DNA of 64,000 bases from UBA2779 sp965232165 (GCA_965232165.1 CBDDOY010000001.1:930001-994000); one strand, 5' to 3'; shown: positions 7,297 through 17,163, counted from the first letter of the stretch. Notes: generated from the sequence alone by a model not told the origin. A program made the numbers and translations.

Positions 7297-8669
7297 AGTT
7301 GTGGATGAGAAAATTTCAAATCCTTCATTTTTTTCACGCGGCCTCTTCCTTGAAGACTCCATCTTTACAAAACACACCCTCAATAACCCTGGGGATTAGC
7401 TTGTATCCACGTAGCTTTCGCCAGTTCTTTTCAGCCTCCAGGCAGAGCTTCCAAACCATACTTAATGTTGCCGCCCTTGAACCACAGCCCCTGGTTCTCT
7501 TCGTTCTAAGGCGGACAGTAGCAAAGGTTGACTCAATCGGGTTGGTCGTCCTGATGTGAGTCCAGTGCATCGCCGGAAATTTGTAGAACGTGAACAGCTT
7601 CTCCCTGTCCTTTTCCAGACACTGGGTGGCCCTGGGGTATTTAGCCTGAAAGGAATCAATGAATAAGTCATAGGCTTTAAGAGCATTCTGCTCGGTATCT
7701 GCCATATACATTTCATGAATCATTGACTTGGCCTTGCCCTGGATATTCCTGGGCATTTTGTTTAACACATTCGCTGTCTTGTGCACCCAGCAACGCTGTT
7801 TTTTTGTTTCGGGAAAGATTTCATCCAGGGCATTCCAGAAACCCAGCGCACCATCCCCAATGGCCAGCCTGGGGGCGGTGGTGAGACCCCGGGCTTTCAG
7901 TTGGAGCAGTATCTCCCTCCAGCTTTGTGAGCTTTCCCTGTATCCGTCACTGACGGCTAGAAGTTCCTTCTTCCCATCCCTGTCAGCTCCCATGATTACA
8001 AGAATGCAGCTCCTTTGATCATCAAGCCTTACATTGAAGTAGATGCCGTCCACCCAGATGTAGGCGTATTCCTTAGCTTTCAAATCACGTTTCTCCCACT
8101 GAAGAAACTCATCTTCCCAGAACCTTTTCAAGCGGACTATGTTCGTCGCCGACAGTCCGGCAATACCTTCACCCAGAATCGAGGCAAGAGCTGTCTGGAA
8201 AGCAGATGTGGACACACCACTGAGGTACAGCGCCGGAACAAGGTTGTCGATACTGGGAGTTCTGCGCATATAGGTTGGCAGTATGGCACTGGTGAAGCGA
8301 TCCTCTCGCTTGCTCTTTAATTTCCTGTCATCCACTCTTGGAACCTTGATTTGCATTTGACCAGCCCCTGTCACAATTTTTCGTTGGGCGTGGTAACCAT
8401 TGCGTACAACCTTGCGCTGATTATTCTGATCACGCTCATGTTTATGGGCATTGATGTAGTCTTCCACTTCTAACTCCAGGGCATGAATAAGCATCTTTCT
8501 GGCTCCCTCTCGCAAAACCTGATCCAAAACCGATTCTGTTTCGCTTTTCAGCACTTCCGAATCATTTCCGTTTGTTGTAAACTCTTCCATAGAGCATCTC
8601 CTTTCTGTTTGGCTTTATTACCAATTATTTTACAGAAGGATTTGCTCTTTTTTTACCCCATCCACAACT
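7297..8669 (-). mobile_element. IS256-family insertion sequence
   Basis: About 1.37 kb bounded by imperfect inverted repeats beginning AGTTGTGGATG (left end 7297, right end 8669 on the other strand), both continuing into an A-rich stretch and AAATCCTT. It carries one intact transposase. No 8-bp target duplication is evident (left flank ttgtcaat, right flank tttgatta), so the flanks have been rearranged since insertion. A fragment of a second copy is present at 51737-51905. Confidence 0.8.
7334..8590 (-). CDS. IS256-family transposase (mutator type)
   Basis: 418 residues, full length for the family. It has the expected order: N-terminal helical DNA-binding part with VRNGYHAQRKIVTGAGQ and VPRVDDRK, then a DDE catalytic core with Asp in WVDGIYFNVRL, Asp in AIGDGALGFWNAL and Glu in TTNPIESTFATVR. 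The frame is uninterrupted, so it may be active. It cuts and pastes or copies its own element through the terminal repeats. Transcribed leftward, away from the truncated gene at 8671. Confidence 0.92.
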   Translation of the reverse strand: MEEFTTNGNDSEVLKSETESVLDQVLREGARKMLIHALELEVEDYINAHKHERDQNNQRKVVRNGYHAQRKIVTGAGQMQIKVPRVDDRKLKSKREDRFTSAILPTYMRRTPSIDNLVPALYLSGVSTSAFQTALASILGEGIAGLSATNIVRLKRFWEDEFLQWEKRDLKAKEYAYIWVDGIYFNVRLDDQRSCILVIMGADRDGKKELLAVSDGYRESSQSWREILLQLKARGLTTAPRLAIGDGALGFWNALDEIFPETKKQRCWVHKTANVLNKMPRNIQGKAKSMIHEMYMADTEQNALKAYDLFIDSFQAKYPRATQCLEKDREKLFTFYKFPAMHWTHIRTTNPIESTFATVRLRTKRTRGCGSRAATLSMVWKLCLEAEKNWRKLRGYKLIPRVIEGVFCKDGVFKEEAA

Positions 8670-8670
8670 T

Positions 8671-9765
8671 TTGATTATATCTCCAGCGGATGAGTATAAA
8701 ACCATTATTAAATATACCGTTTATTATAGTGCGACTAAAGGTGTCACTGTTGATAATAAAGAAGGCCATCTACAGACAAGTGACGGTACAACAACAGAAC
8801 TCGTAGTAGGTAGTGGTTTGCTTACTGATGATGCAAAAACTACTATGTTAGTTACAATTGCGAAACTTACTGATGGTTTCGGTAATTACGATGGTAAAGC
8901 GCTTACAGCGGCTGATCTTACCTACAATATATATGTCGTCACGAAAGATACCGCAGTAACTAACTTGGCATCACTACAAGCACTAGTGGATCCTGCACTA
9001 ATTAAGAAAGTGGCAGATATTGCTCCAGGCACAGATACAGCAATAGTAACAACCGTTGATGGGCTTACAGCAAATACCGCCTATGACATCTATGTAACAG
9101 CAGCCAATGGTAATGGAGAGGGTTCTATGTCTGCTAAGGTGGTGCACACAACGAGAATTGTTTATGGCACAGTTCCCCAAAATACCCAAAAAGAAGGGAA
9201 TAGGGAGTTGCGGTTGCAAAATACCCAAATGACCGGAGATGATGTGGAATTCATTCAGCGAGTTCTCTTTGTCCTGGGCTACGATCTGGTGATTGATGGT
9301 GTTTTTGGTTCTGGCACGGCTGAAGCAGTCAAGCATTTCCAAAAAGCCAACGGCATGAAAGCAACCGGCAGTGTCGGTTCCAAGGACAAATACAAATTGC
9401 TCCTTATGGCAGAAAAACGGATCAATAACTATGACAGAGCACGCCCTGGTAAATCACAGAGCGAGGGTATCGCTGTCGATTCGGCCAATTGGGGAGTCGA
9501 TGTTCTAAAGCTGGGAGTAAAGGGGTATGAACTGCAAAATATGAGCATCGATGAATTGCTTTATACCTTGAACGATGAGGAATACATGGCGAGTGTTCAC
9601 AGAGATACCGAAGCTCTGTTTGAAAGCAATGACAGAATGGTGGAGCATGTTGAAAAACTGGCTGACGCAGTAGATGATTCTGTCAATATTGAGGAGAGCA
9701 TGGAAACTGTTGTGGAGAAAACCAGCGAATTGATGGATGGAATAAAGGGTTGGTTTGATAATTAG
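8671..9765 (+). pseudogene. 5'-truncated fibronectin-like / peptidoglycan-binding protein
   Basis: 364 residues of open frame running straight out of the IS256 right end; the first usable start is a TTG at 8671, which is unlikely to be the native one. Residues about 1-165 look like one or two fibronectin type III-like modules (ending LTANTAYDIYVTAANGNGEGS). Residues about 190-250 form a PG_binding_1 domain (DDVEFIQRVLFVLGYDLVIDG, then FGSGTAEAVKHFQKANGM), and the rest is a helical acidic tail. The original was probably a secreted or envelope protein. The missing N-terminus, including any signal peptide, was lost when the insertion sequence landed, so the remnant is probably non-functional. 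Confidence 0.7.
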
Positions 9766-10072
9766 GGCTTACTGATAAAGCCTTTTTAACTCTAAATGCC
9801 AGTGTAATGAATCAAAACTGTATTCTATTGCCCTGGTCCAAGGGTTTTGAGAGATTTTCCACATTTCCCTCGCGCCTGTATTTAAGGTATAGCAAGTGTC
9901 CGTTAGCTTGTTAGATTAGAAAAACACTTCTTTGATACAACAGTTTTGGAGACTTAAAACCTTGCAATTAGTAGAAATAGTGAGGATTTAACAAGCTTTC
10001 TGACACTGTATTTAGTATCCAGAAGACTGATTTTACAAATTCTCCCTGCCCTCGGCATAACTTTGAATCCCT
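9766..10072. repeat. Degraded copy of MITE family 2
   Basis: Begins GGGCTTACTGATAAAGCC, similar to the GGGCTTGCTGAAAAAGTA end of the element at 15573, and shares internal blocks (AATGAATCAAAACTG, CAAGGGTTTTGAG, TTTCC-CATTT). GGCTT/AAGCC followed by TTTTT right after the stop at 9765 could also act as a weak terminator. A block near 9989 (TTAACAAGCTTTCTGACACTG) recurs near 12453. No gene in this interval. Confidence 0.5.
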
Positions 10073-10719
10073 TCAGCGAGTTCTTGTCATTTCGGCTCTG
10101 AAGGGGGGATCCGTACCCTGTTTGGTACAGTTTATGCTGGAGGCTTTCACAGCAAAATTCAGTATTTCCTGAACTATTTCCTTTGTGAGAATGGATACCG
10201 TCTGTGCTGAGAGACAGTGAAGCTGATGAAGTCGGGTCAGAAGAGCGGCATGAAAAGTATCACCGGCACCAATGCTGTCTTTCACAATGACTTTGTACTC
10301 GGGTGTTTCCACCTGAAAACTGGGGGAAAGGAGAATTGCCCATCCTTTCCCCGGGTCATTACAACGATTCCGGATGATTTGGAAAGCCATGCGAGGGCAC
10401 TGTCAAGTGGCCGCCGATTGGGATAAAGCCATTCCAGATCTGCACTACTCACCTTCACAATGGTAGAGATTCGGGCCAGATTTTCCACTTCGGTGATGAA
10501 GGATTTTCTTCTGTCCACCATAGCTGGACTACGTGAGTATTTTGGCAACGCGGTAGCGGGAAAAAAGGGCAAAAATCGAGCCGTGAGGTGTAAGTCCGAC
10601 AGGCTCCTGGGCAATGAACATTGTCAGTCAGAAACCTGGGAATGTCAGGGAGAATACAATAGATTTTCCCCGTCTTTGGGAACGAAATCAATGAGAGATT
10701 CACCACAGTTGAGGATCAT
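10073..10719 (-). pseudogene. Fructokinase (PfkB family) pseudogene with MITE fragment inside
   Basis: The minus strand starts with MILNCGESLIDFVPKDGEN (10719 leftward), which matches the start of the PfkB gene at 63433. Homology resumes at about 10510 with a segment ending TIVKVSSADLEWLYP (again matching the other gene) and ends with the PfkB catalytic motif GAGDTFHAAL before a stop at 10073. The middle ~150 residues, including most of the sugar-binding part, are missing and replaced by a MITE-family-3 fragment at about 10528-10615. Frames do not connect. A dead paralogue of the sugar kinase at the right end of the window. Confidence 0.8.
10528..10615 (-). repeat. MITE family 3 fragment inside the fructokinase pseudogene
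   Basis: CTACGTGAGTATTTTGGCAA followed by CGCGGTAGCGGGAAAAAAG and GTCCGACAGGCTCCTGGG reads, in reverse, like the element at 37230-37391 with its CTCCTAGGAGTCTGTCGGA end. Only one half is present. Confidence 0.6.
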
Positions 10720-11111
10720 GTTTTCCCTCCTTTCGAAGGATTGACTGATTTGGGTAATGCAATGGTATTTATTGATTTCGTACAGTGAGGGTTTTGAGTT
10801 TTCATAATTTCGGCAGTGTATTGGTAAACTTGACCGTGTCCCGGACATGATCCAAAATGTCTTTCCTGATCTGACGATCAATGCAGTTGATAGGAAACAT
10901 TGGGTTATCCCTGGTTCTGGCTGACCTTGAAGACACCATGACCCTGATGAAGAAATGTAGAAAATGCTCAGTTTTCGAAAAGGCCCGGGTGTATGCCTTA
11001 TGCATATCCGTATAGAGAAATCCAATTCTCAGATTTTTCCCCTAACAGAGAACGGACGTGAGTTCGACTCATTCAGTCATGCCCAGCATAACACATCAAA
11101 ACCATATCTGA
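10720..11111. other. Decayed region, possible transposase remnant
   Basis: About 390 bases without an intact gene. On the minus strand 11005-10802 a 67-residue frame (containing NPMFPINCIDRQIRKDILDH) looks to me like the C-terminal part of a transposase, but I cannot name the family and the frame is short. Nothing else recognised. Confidence 0.3.
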
Positions 11112-12278
11112 TCAGCGCGGCAGCTCGGTGCCTTCATTCATAATTCGGATATATTCTACATAGGAATAGAGACGGTTTCGCTTCTGGCTGGTCACCTCCT
11201 TGACAATGCCAAGCTGCTCCAATTTCCGCAGGCACGCGTTGACGGTTGCCGGTGAAAGCTGGGCCTTTTCCTGAATCCAATTGGGAGAGGCCATCGGTCG
11301 TTCCAGCATCGCTTTGTGAATCAGGTGTGCCGAGCCGGAAATACGCTTCAGTTCATTAATCCGCTGGCCATCCTCGGCTGAAAGCCTCATCAATTGTTGA
11401 GCTGTATCCACCGCCTGAGTTGCGGTGTGAATAACCGCATCGGCAAAGAAATGCAGCCATGCCTCCCAGTCACCGGTTAAGCGGACCTCATTCAGCAGCT
11501 CATAGTACTGCTGCCGATGAGTTTTGAAATATAAACTCAGGTAGAGCATGGGTTCCTTCAGTACTTTCTCAGAACAAAGCAATAAGGTAATTATCAGACG
11601 GCCAAGACGCCCGTTACCATCGAGAAACGGGTGGATTGTTTCAAACTGAACATGCGCCAGCGCCGCTTTGATTAGAACCGATGTCTTTTCCGGCTGGTCA
11701 TGTAGAAACAGCTCCAGCTTACCCATGCACTCCTGAACATATTCCGGAGGCGGAGGTACGAATGCCGCCGTACCGGGGCGACTGCCGCCAATCCAGTTCT
11801 GGCTTCTGCGAAACTCCCCCGGATCGCACTCCTTGCCACGCCCCTTCGACAGAAGGACGCTGTGAATCTCTTTCAGCAAACGGAGTGAGATTGGGAAATC
11901 CTCATACAACCGCTTCAAGCCATGGTTCAACGCCGCCACATAATTACTGACCTCCTGCACGTCATCAAGCGGCACACCGGGTTGATGTTCAAATTCAAAC
12001 ATCAGCAGATCAGAAAGGGAGGACTGAGTTCCCTCGATCATTGAGGAGAGCACCGCTTCCTTGCGCACATACATGTAAAGGAAGAGCGAAGTGTCCGGCA
12101 GCAATACCGAAACGCTGTCCAGACGACCAAGAGCCAGCAGGGCCTTATCAAATTTATCCCGGAGCTCTGATGACCACTCAATCAGTGGCGTTGGGGGCAA
12201 CGGAGCCGGAACAAAGGCTTGTGCTTTTTCCCCAACGGTCGAAATGGTTATGTAATGGCCTTGTAGATCACGGTTCAT
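11112..12278 (-). CDS. Fic-domain protein with winged-helix C-terminus
   Basis: 388 residues. The Fic signature HPFLDGNGRLGR lies at 216-227, with the catalytic His at 216, the phosphate-binding GNGR loop and the expected Arg. An N-terminal inhibitory helix motif S78-x3-E82-G83 (SSMIEG) places it among Fic proteins with an internal inhibitor. The last ~90 residues look like a winged helix-turn-helix. The family usually transfers AMP from ATP to Ser/Thr/Tyr of target proteins. This domain layout (Fic_N-Fic-wHTH) is widespread and its targets are mostly unknown. It stands alone between decayed elements, suggesting a mobile or accessory gene. Confidence 0.9.
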   Translation of the reverse strand: MNRDLQGHYITISTVGEKAQAFVPAPLPPTPLIEWSSELRDKFDKALLALGRLDSVSVLLPDTSLFLYMYVRKEAVLSSMIEGTQSSLSDLLMFEFEHQPGVPLDDVQEVSNYVAALNHGLKRLYEDFPISLRLLKEIHSVLLSKGRGKECDPGEFRRSQNWIGGSRPGTAAFVPPPPEYVQECMGKLELFLHDQPEKTSVLIKAALAHVQFETIHPFLDGNGRLGRLIITLLLCSEKVLKEPMLYLSLYFKTHRQQYYELLNEVRLTGDWEAWLHFFADAVIHTATQAVDTAQQLMRLSAEDGQRINELKRISGSAHLIHKAMLERPMASPNWIQEKAQLSPATVNACLRKLEQLGIVKEVTSQKRNRLYSYVEYIRIMNEGTELPR

Positions 12279-12499
12279 GCTCTTATTTCACTTATCGAAT
12301 TAATGAATTCTTTATTTTAATTTACACTGTAATGTAAAATAATATCCTGACCGTCGATTGTCAAGGGATTGTCAGGAATGTCTCTCAGACCTGGGTTGAG
12401 AAATGATGTACATCCTACAGGCGGAGCAGACTTGACATGGGTTATATTCCATTAACAGGCTTTCTGACACTGGATAAATGCCCCCAGAGCTTTTTCAAT
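12279..12499. other. Short intergenic region with repeat end
   Basis: Contains an AT-rich promoter-like stretch upstream of the Fic gene (12279-12345) and, at about 12453-12472, TTAACAGGCTTTCTGACACTG-like sequence related to the family-2 repeat debris near 9989. Confidence 0.35.
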
Positions 12500-13510
12500 T
12501 CAAGGGTAGTAGAACTCCTCGCCAGGTAGTTTCCCTCCGATGGATGCAGGATCAAAGGACTCAAGAACTCGGAAATAGTCTTCAAATGAAGTTAGAGCAG
12601 CAGTTGCCGGTACAAATCTCAAATTCATCCGGGGGATGGCAGCAGCAAAGGTGTCGGAATTCAGCTGTGGAGACAGGACAACGGCAGCCAGACCAGCCTT
12701 TTCCGGTTGGTTTCTGGCATCTTCGACAGCGGTCGCATAGGCATGGATGAACAGTCTGGTAAATTCCCTATTGGCATTTGCGAACTCCCTGTCGACAACC
12801 AGAGAAGCTTGGGGATATGATGATCCATAGTGGTCAGTCCATTCCGCCTGAATATCTATCAGTATGCGGGTGTCTGGTTTCTTTGTCAGGACGGTTGTCA
12901 ACATGGGTTCAGGCATCAATGATACAGTACTCCTGCCGGTGAGAAATGCCGGGGCTAACTCAGCAGCCGACGATGCGTATTGAATAGTCAAATCCTGCTC
13001 TGGATCAATGCCGTTCAGATTCAATAGATGACGGAATGTGATGTCAGGGGTAAGCCCTCGTCCGAATGTATGCACAGTTTGTCCTTTCAAGTCTTCCCAA
13101 CTCTCTATGTCCAGAGATGTTACGATGTAGAGAATGCCCCATATAACAGGACCGATAGCTTGAGTATTGGTATTCTTGTTTGAGAGGATTGCGGCCAGAT
13201 TACTGGGAATAACAGCAAAATCGGCCTCACCGGAAATAATCTTCGCAGCCAGAAGATCGGCGGCAGTGATAATGGATATTTGAACGTCGTATCCGGTGGT
13301 GATGGAATCAAGGTCAAGGAGGGCTACGGTGGCTATCGTGGCCCCATTGGGAACAATAAGACGAACCTGAGTGTTCTTTTCAGAGATCGGTTCCTTTACT
13401 CCCTGGGAGTAAAGGAATGCTGGAAGAGCCAGTGATAGAATCAGAAAGAATCCAATTATGTGATTTCTGCCAGGTTCCTTCTGTGACTGTGAATCAGTAA
13501 ATATATCCAT
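12500..13510 (-). CDS. ABC transporter substrate-binding protein (NMT1/SsuA-like)
   Basis: 336 residues. A hydrophobic segment at about 19-36 (IIGFFLILSLALPAFLYSQG) is a signal peptide or anchor. The body has the features of periplasmic NMT1/TauA/SsuA-type binding proteins: DLLAAKIISGEADFAVIP, then SWEDLKGQTVHTFGRGLTPDI, and TGRSTVSLMPEPMLT. Such proteins capture small organic solutes (sulfonates, thiamine precursors, aromatic acids) for an ABC importer. The permease and ATPase are not adjacent, so it is an orphan here and the substrate cannot be inferred. A MITE ends 17 bp before its start, so its promoter is probably altered or supplied by the MITE. Confidence 0.8.
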   Translation of the reverse strand: MDIFTDSQSQKEPGRNHIIGFFLILSLALPAFLYSQGVKEPISEKNTQVRLIVPNGATIATVALLDLDSITTGYDVQISIITAADLLAAKIISGEADFAVIPSNLAAILSNKNTNTQAIGPVIWGILYIVTSLDIESWEDLKGQTVHTFGRGLTPDITFRHLLNLNGIDPEQDLTIQYASSAAELAPAFLTGRSTVSLMPEPMLTTVLTKKPDTRILIDIQAEWTDHYGSSYPQASLVVDREFANANREFTRLFIHAYATAVEDARNQPEKAGLAAVVLSPQLNSDTFAAAIPRMNLRFVPATAALTSFEDYFRVLESFDPASIGGKLPGEEFYYP

Positions 13511-13527
13511 AAATATCTCCTATTATA

Positions 13528-13749
13528 GGGCATCTCAAAAAAACACCCATTCCGTTTTTGGCTTGATCTTTTTCCTCGCTGCTACGTTGTCAAAATGCTC
13601 ACGTAATCAGGTGCGTACCGCAGGAGCAAAGCTCCGAGGAACGCACCGCCAACCGCTCAGGCTACGCCCTTAGCTTTTGCCGCCTTGTATCGACAAAGCT
13701 CCGAAATATTTCTTCGTCAATTTCCTAAAGCTGTTTTTTAGAGGGGCCC
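13528..13749. repeat. MITE family 1, long version (222 bp)
   Basis: Starts GGGCATCTCAAAAAAAC and ends TTTTTTAGAGGGGCCC. It contains the CTGCTACGTTGTCAAAATGCTCACG and TTTTGCCGCCTTGTATCG core pieces in separate blocks, plus about 60 extra bases (a CAGGTGCGTACCGC / GGAACGCACCGCC inverted repeat) compared with the 160-bp copies. Confidence 0.75.
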
Positions 13750-14108
13750 TAAGGTTTCTGTTTCCGTTTTCTGAAGTCAGGTGTTTTTCTTTGTTTGGTT
13801 TCCCCTCTTTCAGAATTGGCAGGTTGGCGGGGTGCAAATACAGCACTGCCGTCCGCACCCTTTGCGGCCTTTTGCTGAAATAATCCTGTCCTGCTCCATG
13901 CGGCTGAGGTCTTCTACGTTTCAATGGATATGGTTTTTGGGGAACGACTAACTTTTTCAGTGATTTTCAGGATGCAGTCTTTTATACTCCTTTGGCCAGA
14001 CCGGTTTATGATTCATCTATTTCCTAGTATCGGATTATTCGTTTTCCAGAGCCGGTCGTGGTAAAATCAACGGTGATATGACACCGGGAAAAGATTCGTC
14101 TGTCTGAT
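13750..14108. other. Intergenic, nothing recognised
   Basis: About 360 bases between a MITE and a gene remnant. No convincing coding frame, RNA or terminator is visible. Confidence 0.3.
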
Positions 14109-14372
14109 ATGGCGCAGCTTTTCGGGAGGATATTGAATCTGTTGTCGCCGGAAAAGGGTCAAACATCCAGGACAATTCCGTTTTTCATACGAAAAAAGGC
14201 GCCCCACTATTGTCGGGATTGCGTAATCGGCAGACACGGGTATCATTTCCACAGTTGCACCATCGGACATAGATGTTTTATCGGGATGGGAGCAATAGTA
14301 AGGAAACTACATGAGAAAATCGTGACAGCCAGAGGGGTTGTTTCAAGAAAAAGAGCGTTCGAAAAGTTCTAA
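14109..14372 (+). pseudogene. Remnant of a gamma-carbonic-anhydrase-like hexapeptide protein
   Basis: The frame contains VIGRHGYHFHSCTIGHRCFIGMGAIV, here given in two parts: VIGRHGYHFHSCTIG and HRCFIGMGAIV. This matches the left-handed beta-helix repeats of the gamma-carbonic anhydrase/acetyltransferase family (usual form HGCTIGDNCLIGMGA). The stretch before it is unrelated, and only about 45 residues of the family remain, so this is a relic. Confidence 0.5.
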
Positions 14373-15451
14373 CCTTTCCACTTTGTACCACGAATATCAT
14401 GCCAAAGACTTTCGTCTGCATATCTTTCCGGATACAATGCTTTCGGCCTAGGATCCTCTGCAACATCAAGCTGGAGAACCATCCATTTCGGATAAGGATA
14501 ACCCGGATGTGAAACTTCATCGAGTTCCCGGAGGTCCTCCTTAGACAATTCCAGATCTACAGCAGCGATATTGTCCCGCAGATGTTTTTCCTGTCGCGCT
14601 GCAATTATCACACTGCTGATGCAGGGCTGTTTCAGGGTCCAGGCGATTGCCACTTGGGACAGACTTGCTCCGTGACGGTCCGCTATTTTCTTCAAGACAT
14701 CGATTATGCTGTATCCCTTATCTTTGTCAAAGGGAACGAACTGTCCGGCTTCGGAAAAACGGGTTCCATCGGAAGCCTTTGCCCCTCTTGTATATTTTCC
14801 TGACAGAAAACCTCCCGCCAGAGGGCTCCATACGAGTATGCCTACATTGTAGTAATCACATAAAGAGGTCCATTCGTGCTCAATCCCCCTGTCCACAAGA
14901 CTGTAATGAAGCTGGGCAGTGATATACTTTTCGAAGTGTTCACGTGTTTGTATTTGAATTGAAGTGGCGGCTTGCCAAGCAAAATAATTGCTCAGACCGA
15001 TATACCTCACCTTCCCCTGCCGCACGAGATCATTGAGCGTACCAAGGGTTTCTTCAAGAGGAGTATTGCTGTCCCACCCATGAATCTGGTAAAGGTCGAT
15101 ATGGTCGGTTTGAAGCCTTTTTAGACTGCTTTCGATTCCCTGCATGATATTTACCCTTGTTGCGCCACTGCGGTTTAGGTTTTCGCTCATCGGAAGCCGG
15201 ACTTTTGTTGCCAGAACAATTTCCTCTCGAATTCCTTTAAGAGCGTTTCCTATTAGTGTTTCACTTTCCCCAAGCCCGTACACATCTGCGGTATCAATAA
15301 AATTGATCCCTCTATCAAGGGCAAAGGTGATCATATCATTTGTCTTTATCTGGCCGAGACCTCCCATATTCATCTTTTGCCCGAATTGCATGGTTCCAAG
15401 GGCAACCTCGCTGACAATAAGCCCGCTATTCCCCAATTTGCGGTATTTCAT
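14369..15451 (-). CDS. Aldo/keto reductase
   Basis: 360 residues, a little longer than the ~330 usual for the family. It starts with MKYRKLGNSGLIVSEVALGT, the classic strand of the TIM barrel. The catalytic tetrad is visible: Asp and Tyr in FIDTADVYG, Lys in VLATKVRLP and His in LYQIHGWD. The NADPH-binding C-terminal region has VIIAARQEKHLRDNIAA. It is most like the AKR12/13-type oxidoreductases that reduce sugar or xenobiotic aldehydes with NADPH. Single gene; substrate unknown. Confidence 0.9.
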   Translation of the reverse strand: MKYRKLGNSGLIVSEVALGTMQFGQKMNMGGLGQIKTNDMITFALDRGINFIDTADVYGLGESETLIGNALKGIREEIVLATKVRLPMSENLNRSGATRVNIMQGIESSLKRLQTDHIDLYQIHGWDSNTPLEETLGTLNDLVRQGKVRYIGLSNYFAWQAATSIQIQTREHFEKYITAQLHYSLVDRGIEHEWTSLCDYYNVGILVWSPLAGGFLSGKYTRGAKASDGTRFSEAGQFVPFDKDKGYSIIDVLKKIADRHGASLSQVAIAWTLKQPCISSVIIAARQEKHLRDNIAAVDLELSKEDLRELDEVSHPGYPYPKWMVLQLDVAEDPRPKALYPERYADESLWHDIRGTKWKG

Positions 15452-16032
15452 ACTGCTTCCCCCTCTATATTCAAACCGTTAAGAATCTCTTGATTACTAA
15501 TACTCTTTCATAATACTAGAAATTCATTTTATTATCCAATCGCTTGCTTAACCGAATTTGTCAGACTATGTAGGGCTTGCTGAAAAAGTATTTTTAACTC
15601 TGAATACCTGTATAATGAATCAAAACTGCATCATAAGTGAGCCGGAATGCAATGATTTGAGAAACTTCGGGGGAATTTTGATTTCTGCTATTACCCAGGT
15701 GCAAGGGTTTTGAGCCATTTTCCGCATTTACCTTGCACCTGTTTTTTCAAGAATAGATAGCAAGGTTGCTCTAAAGCATTTGTAACTGGCTTTTACCTTG
15801 AAAATCTATAGATTACTACTTTTTCAGCAAGTCCTAAGTATCTCTTGAAGACGAGTACAGAAAGTTAAAATTTTCGTGAAATCCGATAAATGAACGTATT
15901 GCTGAAAATATTATAAGGGAGAAGTTTTATCCATTCAAGGAAAAAGGTTTTATTATAGAAGAACAGATGTCTTCAAAAAACCCAGGGTATTTCCAAGAAC
16001 AATTTTCTCTAAAGAATCTGTTCACAGATTTT
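15452..16032. other. Intergenic region with a complete MITE family 2 element
   Basis: The MITE fills 15573-15834. Between 15840 and 16032 a plus-strand frame reads like a coding relic (NERIAENIIREKFYPFKEKG) but no family is recognised. Confidence 0.4.
15573..15834. repeat. MITE family 2, complete (262 bp)
   Basis: Terminal inverted repeats GGGCTTGCTGAAAAAGTA and TACTTTTTCAGCAAGTCC (one mismatch), flanked by TA on both sides. No open frame inside, so it is non-autonomous. A second copy lacking the left end is at 19084-19307, and a decayed one is at 9766. Confidence 0.8.
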
Positions 16033-17163
16033 CTAATCAAAAGTGAGGATTTGTCTGATTTCTTTGCCATGATGCAGGGCATCAAAGGCTCTATTTAGGT
16101 CTTCCAGTTTAACATGGCGTGAAACCAGTGCATCGGCCTGCAAATGACCCTGTTTGTACATTTCTATAAACCTGGGAATATCCCTTGCAGGTACACAACT
16201 ACCCATATAACTGCCCAATAAGGTGCGCTCTTCTGCTACCAGACTGACTGTCTGAATATCCAGACGGTCTTTGGGATGTGGTAAGCCGATAGTGACAGTG
16301 GTGCCGCCTTTTGCGGTGCAGGCATAGGCCTGTTCCAGCACACTTGTGATTCCGGCCATTTCAAAAGCAAAATAGACCCCTCCATTAGTTATTTCTTTTA
16401 TGGTGTCTATAACATTGTCATTACTTGGATCAACCACATGAGTGGCCCCCAGCGCAAGAGCCAGATCCCGTTTAGCTGGCTGTGGATCTACCGCTATCAG
16501 AGGAACTGCCCCCGAAGCTTTTGCCCCTAGTACTGCTGACAGGCCCACCCCGCCCAAACCGAATACGGCAGCACTTTCACCGGGACTCACCCTGGCTCGA
16601 TTGATCACGGCGCCAGCACCTGTCAGTACGGCACAACCAAACAAAGCGGCCTTTTCAAGAGGAAACGAAGCATCAATTTTTATCAGTGATTCTTGAACTG
16701 CAACGGTGTATCTGGAGAACCCGGATACGCCTAGGTGGTGATGAAGTGATTCACCCCTGCTGTTTTTAAATTTTCTTCTGCCATTTAAGAGACAGCCCTC
16801 TACACCTGCCTTTACCCCGTGCTCACACATATATGAGCGACCCCCAAGGCAAAAACCGCAATGCCCACATGAGGGAATAAAAGAAAAAACAACATGGTCA
16901 TCTACTGCCAGACCCTGTACTCCGGTACCGGTTTCTCGAACAATACCGGCAGCCTCGTGGCCCATCACGAGCGGCATCACTCGGGGACGACTGCCGTTCA
17001 TTACCGAAAGATCGGAATGACAAAGCCCAGCAGAGGCTATTTCAACCAGCACCTCACCTGGGCCGGGGCCTTCAAGCTCGATAGTCTCTATAGAAAGAGG
17101 CTGTGACTCTTCGTAGGGCAAGGGCATGCCCATTTGGTATAATACAGCAGCTTCGGTTTGCAT
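16033..17163 (-). CDS. Zinc-dependent alcohol dehydrogenase
   Basis: 376 residues, standard MDR length. The catalytic zinc ligands are visible in SAGLCHSDLSV and MGHEAAGIV. The structural zinc lobe is complete: CGHCGFCLGGRSYMC, four Cys with the usual C-x2-C-x2-C-x7-C spacing. The Rossmann motif is GLGGVGLSAVLGAK, with an Asp-containing end of strand 2 (IAVDPQ) that favours NAD. It resembles class III/aryl-alcohol-type dehydrogenases. The gene lies 11 bp after the aldehyde dehydrogenase, so the two probably form an operon that interconverts an alcohol, its aldehyde and its acid. Substrate not predictable. Confidence 0.92.
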   Translation of the reverse strand: MQTEAAVLYQMGMPLPYEESQPLSIETIELEGPGPGEVLVEIASAGLCHSDLSVMNGSRPRVMPLVMGHEAAGIVRETGTGVQGLAVDDHVVFSFIPSCGHCGFCLGGRSYMCEHGVKAGVEGCLLNGRRKFKNSRGESLHHHLGVSGFSRYTVAVQESLIKIDASFPLEKAALFGCAVLTGAGAVINRARVSPGESAAVFGLGGVGLSAVLGAKASGAVPLIAVDPQPAKRDLALALGATHVVDPSNDNVIDTIKEITNGGVYFAFEMAGITSVLEQAYACTAKGGTTVTIGLPHPKDRLDIQTVSLVAEERTLLGSYMGSCVPARDIPRFIEMYKQGHLQADALVSRHVKLEDLNRAFDALHHGKEIRQILTFD

